This document shows positions 36,120 through 44,972 of a stretch of 64,000 bases of DNA, piece by piece. The DNA lies in contig NZ_PHUE01000001.1 in the NCBI RefSeq assembly GCF_002813295.1, forward strand, positions 992,001 to 1,056,000. Reading direction: 5' to 3'. Numbering within the stretch: the first letter of the stretch is position 1; each line of letters starts with the position of its first letter. The DNA is from Flavobacterium sp. 5 (GTDB lineage: Bacteria; Bacteroidota; Bacteroidia; Flavobacteriales; Flavobacteriaceae). The translations under genes and the position numbers were made by a program. The notes beneath the pieces are model-generated. The model saw only the letters and a program-made list of their open reading frames with translations. It did no database searches and was not told where the DNA came from.

Positions 36120-38891
36120 TTATTTAACTAACAATTTATGAGATGGTGCAAACTTAGTTAAGTTGATACCTTCCACCGCAGCTTTATATTCTTCTATCGA
36201 AGGAGTTCTACCAAGAACTGTAGATAGTACCACAACCGGAGTAGAAGAAAGTAATGACTCTCCTTTTTTACCTTCTGTATCTTCAACAACTCTTCCTTGG
36301 AAAAGACGAGTAGATGTTGCCATTACAGTATCTCCTTTGGCCGCTTTTTCTTGGTTACCCATACAAAGATTACAACCTGGACGCTCTAAATACAACATAT
36401 TTTCGTATCCTGTACGTGCCACGCCTTTTGGAGCATTATCGTCAAATTCGAAACCAGAATATTTTTGTAAAACTTCCCAGTCACCTTCAGCTTTCAATTC
36501 ATCAACAATATTATAAGTTGGTGGAGCTACTACAAGCGGTGCTTTAAACTCAACCTTACCGGTTTGCTCTTCAATGTTTTTAAGCATTTGAGCAAGGATT
36601 TTCATATCTCCTTTGTGAACCATACAAGAACCGATAAATCCAAGATCTACTTTTTTATTTCCTCCGTAGAAAGATAAAGGTCTGATGGTATCGTGAGTAT
36701 ATCTTTTAGAAACATCTGCATTATTCACATCTGGATCTGCAATCATTGGCTCAGCAATTAAATCTAAATCAACAACAACTTCAGCATAATATTTAGCATT
36801 TGCATCTGGTCTTAAAGCTGGTTTCTCACCAGAAATAACCTCTTTAATTCTCTTATCAGCAATAGCAATCAATCCTTTAAGGACTTGAGTAGCATTATCC
36901 ATACCTTTATCAATCATGATCTGGATTCTACCCTTAGCAATCTCTAAAGATTCAATCAAAGTATAATCTTCAGAAATACAGATAGAAGCTTTAGCTTTCA
37001 TCTCTGCAGTCCAGTCTGTAAAAGTAAACGCTTGGTCAGCAGTAAGTGTTCCAATGTGAACTTCAATGATTTTACCTTGGAATACGTTTTCTCCTCCAAA
37101 TTGCTGAAGCATTTGAGATTGAGTAGCGTGAACCACATCACGGAAATCCATGTACCCTTTCATATCTCCTTTGAAAGTAACCTTCACAGATTCCGGAATC
37201 GGCATTGAAGCTTCTCCAGTCGCAAGTGCAAGCGCAACCGTTCCTGAGTCAGCACCAAAAGCAACACCTTTTGACATTCTTGTATGCGAATCACCACCAA
37301 TAATGATAGCCCACTCATCAACAGTAATATCATTCAATACTTTATGAATTACATCTGTCATTGCATGATAAACTCCTTTCGGATCACGTGCTGTGATCAA
37401 ACCGAAGTCATTCATAAACTTCATCAATCTAGGAATATTAGCTTTAGATTTATTATCCCAAACCGAAGCAGTGTGACAACCAGATTGGTAAGCACCATCA
37501 ACGATTGGTGAAATCACAGTAGCAGCCATAGACTCTAATTCTTGAGAAGTCATCAAACCTGTTGTATCTTGAGAACCAACAATGTTAACTGTAACACGCA
37601 CATCAGAACCAGCATGTAATACTTTCCCCGGAGTTGAACCAACTGCATTTCTATTGAAAATTTTCTCAACTGCAGTAAGACCTTGCCCTTCGATAGAAAC
37701 TTCTTTTGACGGAGCATAAACAGAAACCAAATCAATACCTAAAACCTTTGAAGCAAATGTTTGAAGTTTTTTTCCAAATACAATTGCGTAAGATCCTCCA
37801 GCCTTGATAAATTCCATTTTTTGCGGAGTAAAAGCTTTTGAAATATCAATTAGCTCTTTGTCTCCACTATATAATTTTTTTGTTTTTGTATTAATTGTAA
37901 GAACAGTACCAGTCGCAACTGAATATACTTCTTCTAAAATAGGATCACCACTTTCGTTTAAAACAGCTTTACCGTTTGCGTCCAGTTTTTTAACCCAGTT
38001 TTTAAGATCTAATCCAATACCTCCTGTAACATCAACAGTCGTAAGGAAAATTGGAGAAATTCCGTTAGTTCCTGCAACGATTGGAGCAATATTTATAAAT
38101 GGAACATAAGGACTTGCTTGTTTTCCTGTCCAAAGCGCCACGTTGTTTACACCAGACATTCTTGAAGACCCTACACCCATAGTACCTTTTTCAGCAATTA
38201 ACATCACACTTGCTTCTGGATGCTCTGCTTTTAATGCCTCAATTTTATCCTGTGCTTCAGGAGAAATTAAACATTTACCATGCAATTCACGATCAGATCT
38301 TGAGTGTGCTTGGTTACCTGGAGAAAGTAAATCGGTTGAAATATCTCCTTCACCAGCAACAAAAGTAACCACTTTAATTTCTTCTACTACTTCTGGAAGT
38401 TTTGTAAAAAAATCAGCTTTAGCATAGCTTTCTAAAATTTCTGCAGCAATTTCGCTACCGCTTTTGTAAGCAGCCTCTAAACGATCTGTATCAGCCTCAT
38501 AAAGATAAACTTGAGTTTTAAGAACGTTAGCAGCTTCTTTTGCAGTTGCAACATCATTACCTAAAGCTAAATCAAGCAATACCTTAATAGAAGGACCACC
38601 TTTCATATGTGACAATAATTCAAAAGCAAAAGCAGGAGTTATTTCACTAACCAAAGATTCACCAAGAATAATTTCTTTCAAAAAAGCAGCTTTTACACCA
38701 GCAGCAGGAGTAGTTCCAGGAACAGTATTATAAATAAAAAAATTAAGAGAACCTTCGCGGTTTGCGTTATCTAAATCTTTAATTTGAGTAATGATTTCGC
38801 TTAACAATTCAGCGCCATCAATAGGCTTAGGATGAAGCCCCTGACCTTTTCTTTCTTCGATTTCGTTTAGATAATCGTTATAAATGTTCAT
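36120..38891 (-). CDS. acnB: Bifunctional aconitate hydratase 2 / 2-methylisocitrate dehydratase
   Basis: The second aconitase family, also acting on 2-methylisocitrate in some bacteria. The 923-residue protein has the AcnB-specific N-terminal HEAT-like region (YNDYLNEIEERKGQGLHPKPIDGAELLSEI onward), then the swivel domain (KCLISPEAQDKIEALKAEHPEA) and the catalytic domains. Cluster Cys residues are in YQSGCHTASVWDN and ERPGCNLCMGNQE, and GGDSHTRMSKGVAFGAD is intact. Length matches the family's usual 860-930. Given the methylmalonyl-CoA mutase genes in the window, propionate metabolism could use it, but no methylcitrate genes are visible here. Confidence 0.96.
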   Translation of the reverse strand: MNIYNDYLNEIEERKGQGLHPKPIDGAELLSEIITQIKDLDNANREGSLNFFIYNTVPGTTPAAGVKAAFLKEIILGESLVSEITPAFAFELLSHMKGGPSIKVLLDLALGNDVATAKEAANVLKTQVYLYEADTDRLEAAYKSGSEIAAEILESYAKADFFTKLPEVVEEIKVVTFVAGEGDISTDLLSPGNQAHSRSDRELHGKCLISPEAQDKIEALKAEHPEASVMLIAEKGTMGVGSSRMSGVNNVALWTGKQASPYVPFINIAPIVAGTNGISPIFLTTVDVTGGIGLDLKNWVKKLDANGKAVLNESGDPILEEVYSVATGTVLTINTKTKKLYSGDKELIDISKAFTPQKMEFIKAGGSYAIVFGKKLQTFASKVLGIDLVSVYAPSKEVSIEGQGLTAVEKIFNRNAVGSTPGKVLHAGSDVRVTVNIVGSQDTTGLMTSQELESMAATVISPIVDGAYQSGCHTASVWDNKSKANIPRLMKFMNDFGLITARDPKGVYHAMTDVIHKVLNDITVDEWAIIIGGDSHTRMSKGVAFGADSGTVALALATGEASMPIPESVKVTFKGDMKGYMDFRDVVHATQSQMLQQFGGENVFQGKIIEVHIGTLTADQAFTFTDWTAEMKAKASICISEDYTLIESLEIAKGRIQIMIDKGMDNATQVLKGLIAIADKRIKEVISGEKPALRPDANAKYYAEVVVDLDLIAEPMIADPDVNNADVSKRYTHDTIRPLSFYGGNKKVDLGFIGSCMVHKGDMKILAQMLKNIEEQTGKVEFKAPLVVAPPTYNIVDELKAEGDWEVLQKYSGFEFDDNAPKGVARTGYENMLYLERPGCNLCMGNQEKAAKGDTVMATSTRLFQGRVVEDTEGKKGESLLSSTPVVVLSTVLGRTPSIEEYKAAVEGINLTKFAPSHKLLVK

Positions 38892-38977
38892 AATAGATCT
38901 TTTTCAGCGTTAAAGGCAGATTTTCTTGATTATTTCAAAACCAAATGCCATAATAAGTTCGTGTTTTTTTTGTGATG

Positions 38978-38985
38978 CAAATTTA
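38978..38985 (-). promoter_or_regulatory. Putative -7 element for acnB
   Basis: The minus strand reads TAAATTTG, matching TAnnTTTG, about 87 bases upstream of acnB. The surrounding 38892-39160 spacer is AT-rich with no gene. Confidence 0.45.
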
Positions 38986-39160
38986 ATAATTAAAGACGAG
39001 AATTTAAAAAAATTTAATGGATGTACGATTTGTAAAAATTATTATTGCAAAATAAAAGATTTCAGTGCATTAAAATAAGAAATAAGCATGTTTTTATAAT
39101 GAAATTTACAAATTTCGCAATTTGATTTTTTGTTTTAACAAAAATAAAAATTATTGTTAA

Positions 39161-39200
39161 AACAAAAAGTGTTACATTCCCATTAGAATACAACACTTTT
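39161..39200 (-). terminator. Terminator of the MoxR ATPase gene
   Basis: AAAAGTGTT (minus) pairs with AACACTTTT across 39165-39173 and 39192-39200, followed by T-rich sequence. It lies 24 bases past the stop. Confidence 0.7.
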
Positions 39201-39223
39201 CAATAATTTCTTATTTATTTCTT

Positions 39224-40177
39224 TTAAATCAGCTTTGCGATTATCATTTCCTCAGAAATTCCTTCTGCATCGGCTTTATAGTTTTTAATAATTCTATGGC
39301 GTAAAATTCCCACTGCAACAGCTTTTACATCTTCTATATCTGGTGAAAACTTACCATGAAAAGCTGCGTTTGCTTTAGCAGCCAAAATTAAATTCTGAGA
39401 CGCTCTAGGTCCTGCTCCCCAATCAAGATAATTTTTTACAAATTCATTCGAAAGCACATTATCAGGACGAGTTTTACTTACCAATGTAACCGCATATTCA
39501 ACCACATTATCTGCAACTGGAATACGACGAATTAAATGCTGAAAATCAATAATTTCCTGAGCAGTAAATAAAGCATTTATAATTACATTGGAATCAGCAG
39601 TAGTTTGTTTTACCACTTGCACTTCTTCTTCAAAAGATGGATATTCTAGTTTTATAGCAAACATAAATCGATCTAATTGTGCTTCTGGCAAAGGATAAGT
39701 ACCTTCTTGCTCAATTGGATTTTGAGTAGCCAATACGAAATAAGGTAAACTTAATTTATGGTTTACCCCAGCTATAGTAACAGAACGTTCTTGCATTGCT
39801 TCTAATAAAGCTGCTTGGGTTTTGGGTGGTGTTCTATTAATTTCATCAGCCAAAATAATATTAGAAAATATAGGTCCTTTAATAAATTTAAATTGTCTGT
39901 TTTCATCCAAAATTTCACTTCCTAAAATATCTGAAGGCATTAAATCGGGTGTAAATTGAATTCTTTTAAAATCAAGTCCTAACGCTTGCGCCAAAGTATT
40001 CACCAACAAAGTCTTAGCTAACCCAGGAACACCAACCAACAAAGCATGTCCTCCAGAAAAAATACAAAGCAAAATCTGATCGACAACAGCTTCCTGACCT
40101 ACAATAATTTTGGATATTTCTTTTTTTAATTCATTGCGCTTTTGAACTAAATTTTGAATAGCTGTTACATCCGACAT
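39224..40177 (-). CDS. MoxR-type AAA ATPase
   Basis: A 317-residue cytoplasmic ATPase of the MoxR class, chaperones that assemble or activate metalloprotein and VWA-domain complexes. It has Walker A GVPGLAKTLL (near residue 48, with the A instead of S/G that is common in MoxR), Walker B IILADEINRTPPKTQAALLEAMQE, sensor 1 ATQNPIEQEGTYPLPEAQLDRF, and sensor 2 GAGPRASQNLILAAKA. Usually such genes head a cluster with DUF58 and VWA proteins. None are here: it sits between a SurA-like chaperone and acnB, each gene having its own terminator. Confidence 0.93.
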   Translation of the reverse strand: MSDVTAIQNLVQKRNELKKEISKIIVGQEAVVDQILLCIFSGGHALLVGVPGLAKTLLVNTLAQALGLDFKRIQFTPDLMPSDILGSEILDENRQFKFIKGPIFSNIILADEINRTPPKTQAALLEAMQERSVTIAGVNHKLSLPYFVLATQNPIEQEGTYPLPEAQLDRFMFAIKLEYPSFEEEVQVVKQTTADSNVIINALFTAQEIIDFQHLIRRIPVADNVVEYAVTLVSKTRPDNVLSNEFVKNYLDWGAGPRASQNLILAAKANAAFHGKFSPDIEDVKAVAVGILRHRIIKNYKADAEGISEEMIIAKLI

Positions 40178-40200
40178 TTTTATATTATTTTTTTAATTAG

Positions 40201-40240
40201 AAAAGAGTTAGCATTATGAAAACATAAAACTAACTCTTTT
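40201..40240 (-). terminator. Terminator of the SurA-like gene
   Basis: AAAAGAGTTAG (40201-40211) and CTAACTCTTTT (40230-40240) form an 11-bp perfect stem with an 18-base loop, just past the stop at 40258. The minus-strand end is T-rich, reading CTAATTAAAAAAA only after a few bases, so its strength is uncertain. Confidence 0.65.
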
Positions 40241-40257
40241 TATTTATTTAATGAAAA

Positions 40258-41667
40258 TTATTTTTTTAGCCAGTTACTAGCAAAAGGACAATCTCTATAC
40301 TCATCTACAACCTTAATATAGGTGTCTTTTATTTTAGTGTCCTGCCATTTTGCAATCGCTTTAATTTGCTTCTCTTTCAAAGCTAAATCTTTAATTTTAA
40401 TATAATCCTTAGCATAATCAGCAGTATGAGAATCAATTCTATTTGTCACTGTCATGATTTTATAATCCTTTTTCCCTTGAACATCTTCCAAGAATGGCAT
40501 AGAAATTTCATTATCTTTTAAATTAGAAACCTGAGTATATATACTAGGATCCATGTTGGTCAATTCAAAACGTGTATCTTGAGTCTTAGAATTAACCAAA
40601 GCACCACCATTCGCTCTCGTTTCTTTTTCATCAGACATAGTTCTTGCTGCCTCAGCAAAAGTAATTTCTTTATCAAGAATCTTTTTTCTAATTAAAGTAA
40701 TTTTTTCTTTAGCCTCTTTTAATGATTCCTGAGAAACAACAGGAGAAATTAATATATGCCTAAGTTCAATCTCTTGTCCTTTAATTTTTTCTACATAAAT
40801 AATATGATATCCATATTGGGTCTCAAAAGGCTCTGATATTTCACCTTCAGCAAGACTAAAAGCAACATCTTTAAACTCCTTTACGAAAGGAGTTTTTCGA
40901 GTCATTTTATAATAACCTCCATTTTTACTCGAACCAGGATCTTCAGAATACAAAACAGCTTTGGTCGCAAAACTCGAGCCTTCCATACATTCCTTCCTAA
41001 AACCATTTAATTTATCAATAACTTTTTTCTTATCCTCATCAGTCACCTTAGGCTTAACAACGATTTGGGCCACTTCTAATTCAGCACCAAAAACAGGCAA
41101 ATCTGCAGCAGGTATCTTTTTAAAAAACTCTCGAACTTCTTCAGGTGTAATTTCAACTTTATCAACTATTTTTTTAGTCATTTCACCTGTAAGCTTTTGC
41201 TCTTTCAACACATCAAAGAAATAAGTTCTAAATTCTTCTTCAGAATCCTTTTGATAATATTTCACCAATTTATCCATAGAACCAATTTGTTCCAGCATAT
41301 AATTTAATCTTTCATCCATCATTCCTTTCACTTCAGCATCACTTACTATAATACTATCCTGAACAGCTTGATGTGCATATAATTTTTGCTCAAGTAGATT
41401 TCCTAAAACCTGACATCTAGTTACATCTGCCGTAGACCCTCCTTGACTTTTAATCTCCAAAAACCCCTTATCAATATCAGAATCCAGTATCATATAATCT
41501 CCAACGGTTGCAACTACTCCATCTATTTTAAGTTTTTTACCTGATGGCACCTCTACTTTAGCAACTGTAACAACACTATCTTTTATAATTTCTTGAGCAT
41601 TTACAAAAGTCAAAGCAGAAAACAAAAGAAAAAAAGTCAACACAACTTTAATAGTTATGGATTTCAT
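40258..41667 (-). CDS. SurA-like periplasmic peptidylprolyl isomerase
   Basis: A 469-residue outer-membrane protein chaperone. The start at 41667 gives a clean signal peptide MKSITIKVVLTFFLLFSA ending VNAQ; an earlier in-frame start at 41688 is less likely. An N-terminal SurA-like helical domain (VATVGDYMILDSDIDKG, LLEQKLYAHQAVQDS) is followed by two parvulin (PpiC) domains at about 180-285 (NGGYYKMTRKTPFVKEFKDVAF, QYGYHIIYVEK) and 285-395 (ELRHILISP, NGGALV). It escorts unfolded beta-barrel proteins through the periplasm and isomerises prolyl bonds. The order surA - moxR - acnB - acnA is on one strand. Confidence 0.9.
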   Translation of the reverse strand: MKSITIKVVLTFFLLFSALTFVNAQEIIKDSVVTVAKVEVPSGKKLKIDGVVATVGDYMILDSDIDKGFLEIKSQGGSTADVTRCQVLGNLLEQKLYAHQAVQDSIIVSDAEVKGMMDERLNYMLEQIGSMDKLVKYYQKDSEEEFRTYFFDVLKEQKLTGEMTKKIVDKVEITPEEVREFFKKIPAADLPVFGAELEVAQIVVKPKVTDEDKKKVIDKLNGFRKECMEGSSFATKAVLYSEDPGSSKNGGYYKMTRKTPFVKEFKDVAFSLAEGEISEPFETQYGYHIIYVEKIKGQEIELRHILISPVVSQESLKEAKEKITLIRKKILDKEITFAEAARTMSDEKETRANGGALVNSKTQDTRFELTNMDPSIYTQVSNLKDNEISMPFLEDVQGKKDYKIMTVTNRIDSHTADYAKDYIKIKDLALKEKQIKAIAKWQDTKIKDTYIKVVDEYRDCPFASNWLKK

Positions 41668-42345
41668 TTGTGCAATTTTTAAAGGCATTTTTTATATTTT
41701 TTATTAGTATTATTTCAAAAAAGTTAGTTTTAAAAAAACGCATTCTACTTAAAAACAACGTTTTAAAACTAAAACACATATTCACTTTTAATTCCGAATA
41801 ATTAAACTGCAATAATTCAACAAAATACTTACAATTATCCGAACTTAAACCAAACAAAAATAACAATTCGAATGCATTAAACAAGTTTCCTTACTAGTAT
41901 TAACAAAAAATTATTAAGTTCCAATATACATCAATATTACTAGAGTAAAATTCAAAAAAATATACGCTCAATTAAACTTACAATAAATTAACAAAGAAGG
42001 CATAAAACCTATTCCCTTTACAATTCTCAATAGAAAAATTATTAATTACTTTATACCTTATAACAAAAATTCAAATATCCATTATTAGAAACAACAAAAT
42101 CAGTCCTTTATTATAACATCCTTCCTGCTATACTATTTATGTATGGCTATCTAAATAAAAAAGCAAAGAGATATCGATTTATATAAGGACTAAAGTCAAG
42201 CTTAGCAATTCTTAGTCAGTATTAATAATTGTAATCAAACTCAGAACCTTATTACAAACAAGTATAAATCTGCTTTTATTATAACTATATATTTTTTTAA
42301 ATAGCATTTATAAATAGTACTTTTGCAGACAATTGATATAAAAAT
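41668..42345. other. Long AT-rich intergenic region
   Basis: About 680 bases between the divergent SurA-like and prfC genes. A 78-residue minus frame overlapping the surA start is not credible. Apart from TACTTTTG at 42318-42325, I see no repeats, hairpins or RNA gene here. Confidence 0.5.
42318..42325 (+). promoter_or_regulatory. Putative -7 element for prfC
   Basis: TACTTTTG matches TAnnTTTG, 20 bases upstream of the prfC ATG. No clear -33 element. Confidence 0.5.
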
Positions 42346-43935
42346 ATGAGTTTTTTAAAAGAAATAGAAAGAAGACGCACTTTTGGGATTATCTCACATC
42401 CCGATGCAGGAAAAACCACACTTACAGAGAAATTACTACTTTTTGGAGGAGCTATTCAAGAAGCAGGAGCTGTAAAAAGTAATAAAATAAAAAAAGGAGC
42501 AACAAGTGATTTCATGGAAATTGAACGTCAGAGAGGGATTTCTGTATCAACTTCAGTTTTAGCTTTTAATTATAAAGAAAAAAAAATAAACATTCTTGAC
42601 ACTCCTGGTCATAAGGATTTTGCCGAAGATACTTTTAGAACTTTAACTGCTGTTGACAGTGTAATTGTTGTAATTGATGTTGCTAAAGGTGTCGAAGAAC
42701 AAACCGAAAAATTAGTTTCTGTTTGTAGAATGCGTAAAATTCCAATCATCGTTTTTATCAATAAATTAGATAGAGAAGGAAAAGACGCTTTCGACTTAAT
42801 GGACGAAGTAGAACAAAAACTTGGGCTAACAGTTACTCCTCTAAGTTTTCCTATCGGAATGGGATATGACTTTCAAGGTATCTATAATCTTTGGGAACAA
42901 AACATCAACCTATTTAGTGGTGATAGCCGTAAAAATATCGAAGAAACAATTGCTTTCTCTGATGTTCAAAACCCTGAATTAGAAAAGATAATTGGTCAAA
43001 AACCTGCAGATCGCTTACGAGAAGAGTTAGAATTAATTGACGAAGTATATCCTAAATTTGATCGTCAAGATTATTTGGATGGAAAATTACAACCTGTTTT
43101 TTTCGGATCAGCTTTAAACAATTTTGGTGTTAGAGAATTATTAGACTGTTTTATTAATATTGCACCATCACCAAAACCTAAAGACTCAGAAACCAGATTA
43201 GTCGACCCAAAAGAAGAAAAAATGTCTGGATTTGTATTTAAAATCCATGCTAATATGGATCCTAAACACAGAGACCGATTAGCATTTATAAAAATCGTTT
43301 CAGGAACTTTTGAAAGAAACAAACCCTACTATCACGTTCGTCAAAAAAAGAACTTGAAATTCTCAAGTCCAAATGCATTTTTCGCAGAGAAAAAAGAGAT
43401 TGTAGATATTTCATATCCTGGTGATATTGTTGGCTTACACGATACTGGAAATTTTAAAATTGGCGATACTTTAACCGAAGGTGAAATAATGAGCTTCAAA
43501 GGAATCCCAAGTTTTTCTCCAGAACACTTTAGATACATTAATAATGCCGACCCTATGAAAGCCAAGCAGCTGGACAAAGGTGTTGATCAATTGATGGATG
43601 AAGGAGTGGCTCAGTTATTCACTTTAGAAATGAATAATCGAAAAATAATTGGAACTGTAGGAGCTTTACAATACGAAGTTATTCAATACCGTTTAGAACA
43701 CGAATATGGTGCAAAATGTACCTATGAAAATTTTCCTGTGCATAAAGCCTGCTGGGTAAAACCTGATGATGCAAAAAATGATGAATTTAAAGAATTCAAA
43801 CGTATTAAACAGAAATTTTTAGCAAAAGACAAATACAATCAATTAGTATTTCTTGCCGATTCTGATTTTACAATTCAAATGACTCAAAATAAATATCCAA
43901 GTGTAAAATTATTTTTCACCTCTGAATTTGATTAA
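42346..43935 (+). CDS. prfC: Peptide chain release factor 3
   Basis: A translational GTPase that removes RF1/RF2 from the ribosome after termination. The 529-residue product has G1 SHPDAGKTTLTEK at about 18-30, the switch region SDFMEIERQRGISVSTS, G3 DTPGHKDF and G4 NKLDRE, followed by RF3-specific domains (MSGFVFKIHANMDPKHRDRLAF, VGALQYEVIQYRLEHEYG, FPVHKACWV). The length is standard for RF3 and shorter than EF-G. It is monocistronic and ends at a strong terminator. Confidence 0.97.
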   Translation: MSFLKEIERRRTFGIISHPDAGKTTLTEKLLLFGGAIQEAGAVKSNKIKKGATSDFMEIERQRGISVSTSVLAFNYKEKKINILDTPGHKDFAEDTFRTLTAVDSVIVVIDVAKGVEEQTEKLVSVCRMRKIPIIVFINKLDREGKDAFDLMDEVEQKLGLTVTPLSFPIGMGYDFQGIYNLWEQNINLFSGDSRKNIEETIAFSDVQNPELEKIIGQKPADRLREELELIDEVYPKFDRQDYLDGKLQPVFFGSALNNFGVRELLDCFINIAPSPKPKDSETRLVDPKEEKMSGFVFKIHANMDPKHRDRLAFIKIVSGTFERNKPYYHVRQKKNLKFSSPNAFFAEKKEIVDISYPGDIVGLHDTGNFKIGDTLTEGEIMSFKGIPSFSPEHFRYINNADPMKAKQLDKGVDQLMDEGVAQLFTLEMNNRKIIGTVGALQYEVIQYRLEHEYGAKCTYENFPVHKACWVKPDDAKNDEFKEFKRIKQKFLAKDKYNQLVFLADSDFTIQMTQNKYPSVKLFFTSEFD

Positions 43936-43955
43936 ACTACAAATATTTAAAACAA

Positions 43956-43986
43956 AAAAAACGCCAATTTAAAATTGGCGTTTTTT
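43956..43986. terminator. Terminator between prfC and the convergent small gene
   Basis: AAAAAACGCCAATTT (43956-43970) mirrors AAATTGGCGTTTTTT (43972-43986). Both ends carry A/T runs, so it can act in both directions. Confidence 0.9.
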
Positions 43987-44020
43987 ATATATACAAATTA
44001 AATTCAACCTTAAATACTCG

Positions 44021-44389
44021 CTAGCAAGATTTAATATTTAGCGCTTTTTTCAAAAGCGTTTTTACTAATAAATGATTTGGCTCAGCTCCAGAAGTCATAA
44101 AACTTTTCTTAGAATACATACCGTCATCAGAAAAAGTTTTTCCTATATTCTCTTTAGTTCCCATGAACCAAAGTATAAAATTAGCATTCGAATTTATAAT
44201 AGAACTGGATACTTTTATTGGATTTTCAATAACAATATTATTATGATTTGTTAATACCTCCTCGGTTGAAATTTCTAAATTTTCCTTTTGTCCAAAAACA
44301 GTAGTACTTGAAAAAAAAGCAAACAAAATCACAACAAGTAAAAAACTTCTAGAATTGTTATTTTGCACTTTCAAAAAAAAATTATCCAT
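44021..44389 (-). CDS. Small secreted protein of unknown function
   Basis: 122 residues, not recognised. Residues 12-33 form a signal peptide (SRSFLLVVILFAFFSSTTVFGQ), so the mature form is about 88 residues and lies in the periplasm or is exported. A short aromatic stretch FILWFMGTKENIG near residue 75 and a Lys-rich end are the only notable parts. The frame is in a normal gene position between two terminator-bounded units. Start choice is uncertain. Confidence 0.55.
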   Translation of the reverse strand: MDNFFLKVQNNNSRSFLLVVILFAFFSSTTVFGQKENLEISTEEVLTNHNNIVIENPIKVSSSIINSNANFILWFMGTKENIGKTFSDDGMYSKKSFMTSGAEPNHLLVKTLLKKALNIKSC

Positions 44390-44560
44390 CTCATTTACTA
44401 TATATATGGTATATAAACATATATAGACTACGAAAGTAAATCTATAGTTAACTTTGAAAAAAAATAGTCGTTGAAGTACATAAATAGACGTTTAAATACA
44501 TAAACGTGTTGTCATTGTTAACGAAATAATAATATTTAGGATAAAGGATAAATTACAAAT

Positions 44561-44588
44561 AAAAAAGACTCCATAAAATGGAGTCTTT
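44561..44588 (-). terminator. Terminator of the DUF3467 gene (end of the rpo operon)
   Basis: AAAGACTCCAT (44564-44574) pairs with ATGGAGTCTTT (44578-44588) around AAA. The minus-strand T run corresponds to A44561-44566. It is 10 bases past the DUF3467 stop. Confidence 0.88.
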
Positions 44589-44598
44589 AATTATAAAA

Positions 44599-44910
44599 TT
44601 ATGCTTGTCCCGCGGGACCAAAATTTAATGGAATAGGAGGTTGTTCACCCTCTTTTATTTCACCATGTGCTAATTCAAAACGATGAACATTTTCAGCCAT
44701 TGCTTTGAGTAATCTCTTAGCATGCTGTGGTGTTAAAACAATTCTTGATTTAACTTTTGCCTTAGGAACACCTGGCATAATACAAACAAAATCTAATACA
44801 AATTCAGATGAGGAATGATTAATTATAGCCAAATTTGAATAAATCCCTTCAGCTATTTTTTCATCTAATTCAATATTAATCTGTTCTTGTTGTTGGTTAG
44901 AATTGCTCAT
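44599..44910 (-). CDS. DUF3467 family protein
   Basis: A 103-residue protein from the ATG at 44910 (MSNSNQQQEQINIELDEKIAEGIYSN). An earlier frame start at 44961 would include sequence that forms a hairpin upstream and is less likely. It has the DUF3467 pattern YSNLAIINHSSSEFVLDFVCIMPG, then KSRIVLTPQHAKRLLKAMAENV. Function unknown. It follows rpoC by about 60 bases and is probably co-transcribed. CTCTCTCT (44933-44940) / AGAGAGAG (44949-44956) between them forms a hairpin without a T tract. Confidence 0.85.
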   Translation of the reverse strand: MSNSNQQQEQINIELDEKIAEGIYSNLAIINHSSSEFVLDFVCIMPGVPKAKVKSRIVLTPQHAKRLLKAMAENVHRFELAHGEIKEGEQPPIPLNFGPAGQA

Positions 44911-44972
44911 ATAGTTTAAGTTTTTCAACACTCTCTCTCTGAATTGACAGAGAGAGAACATTGAGGAAAGAA

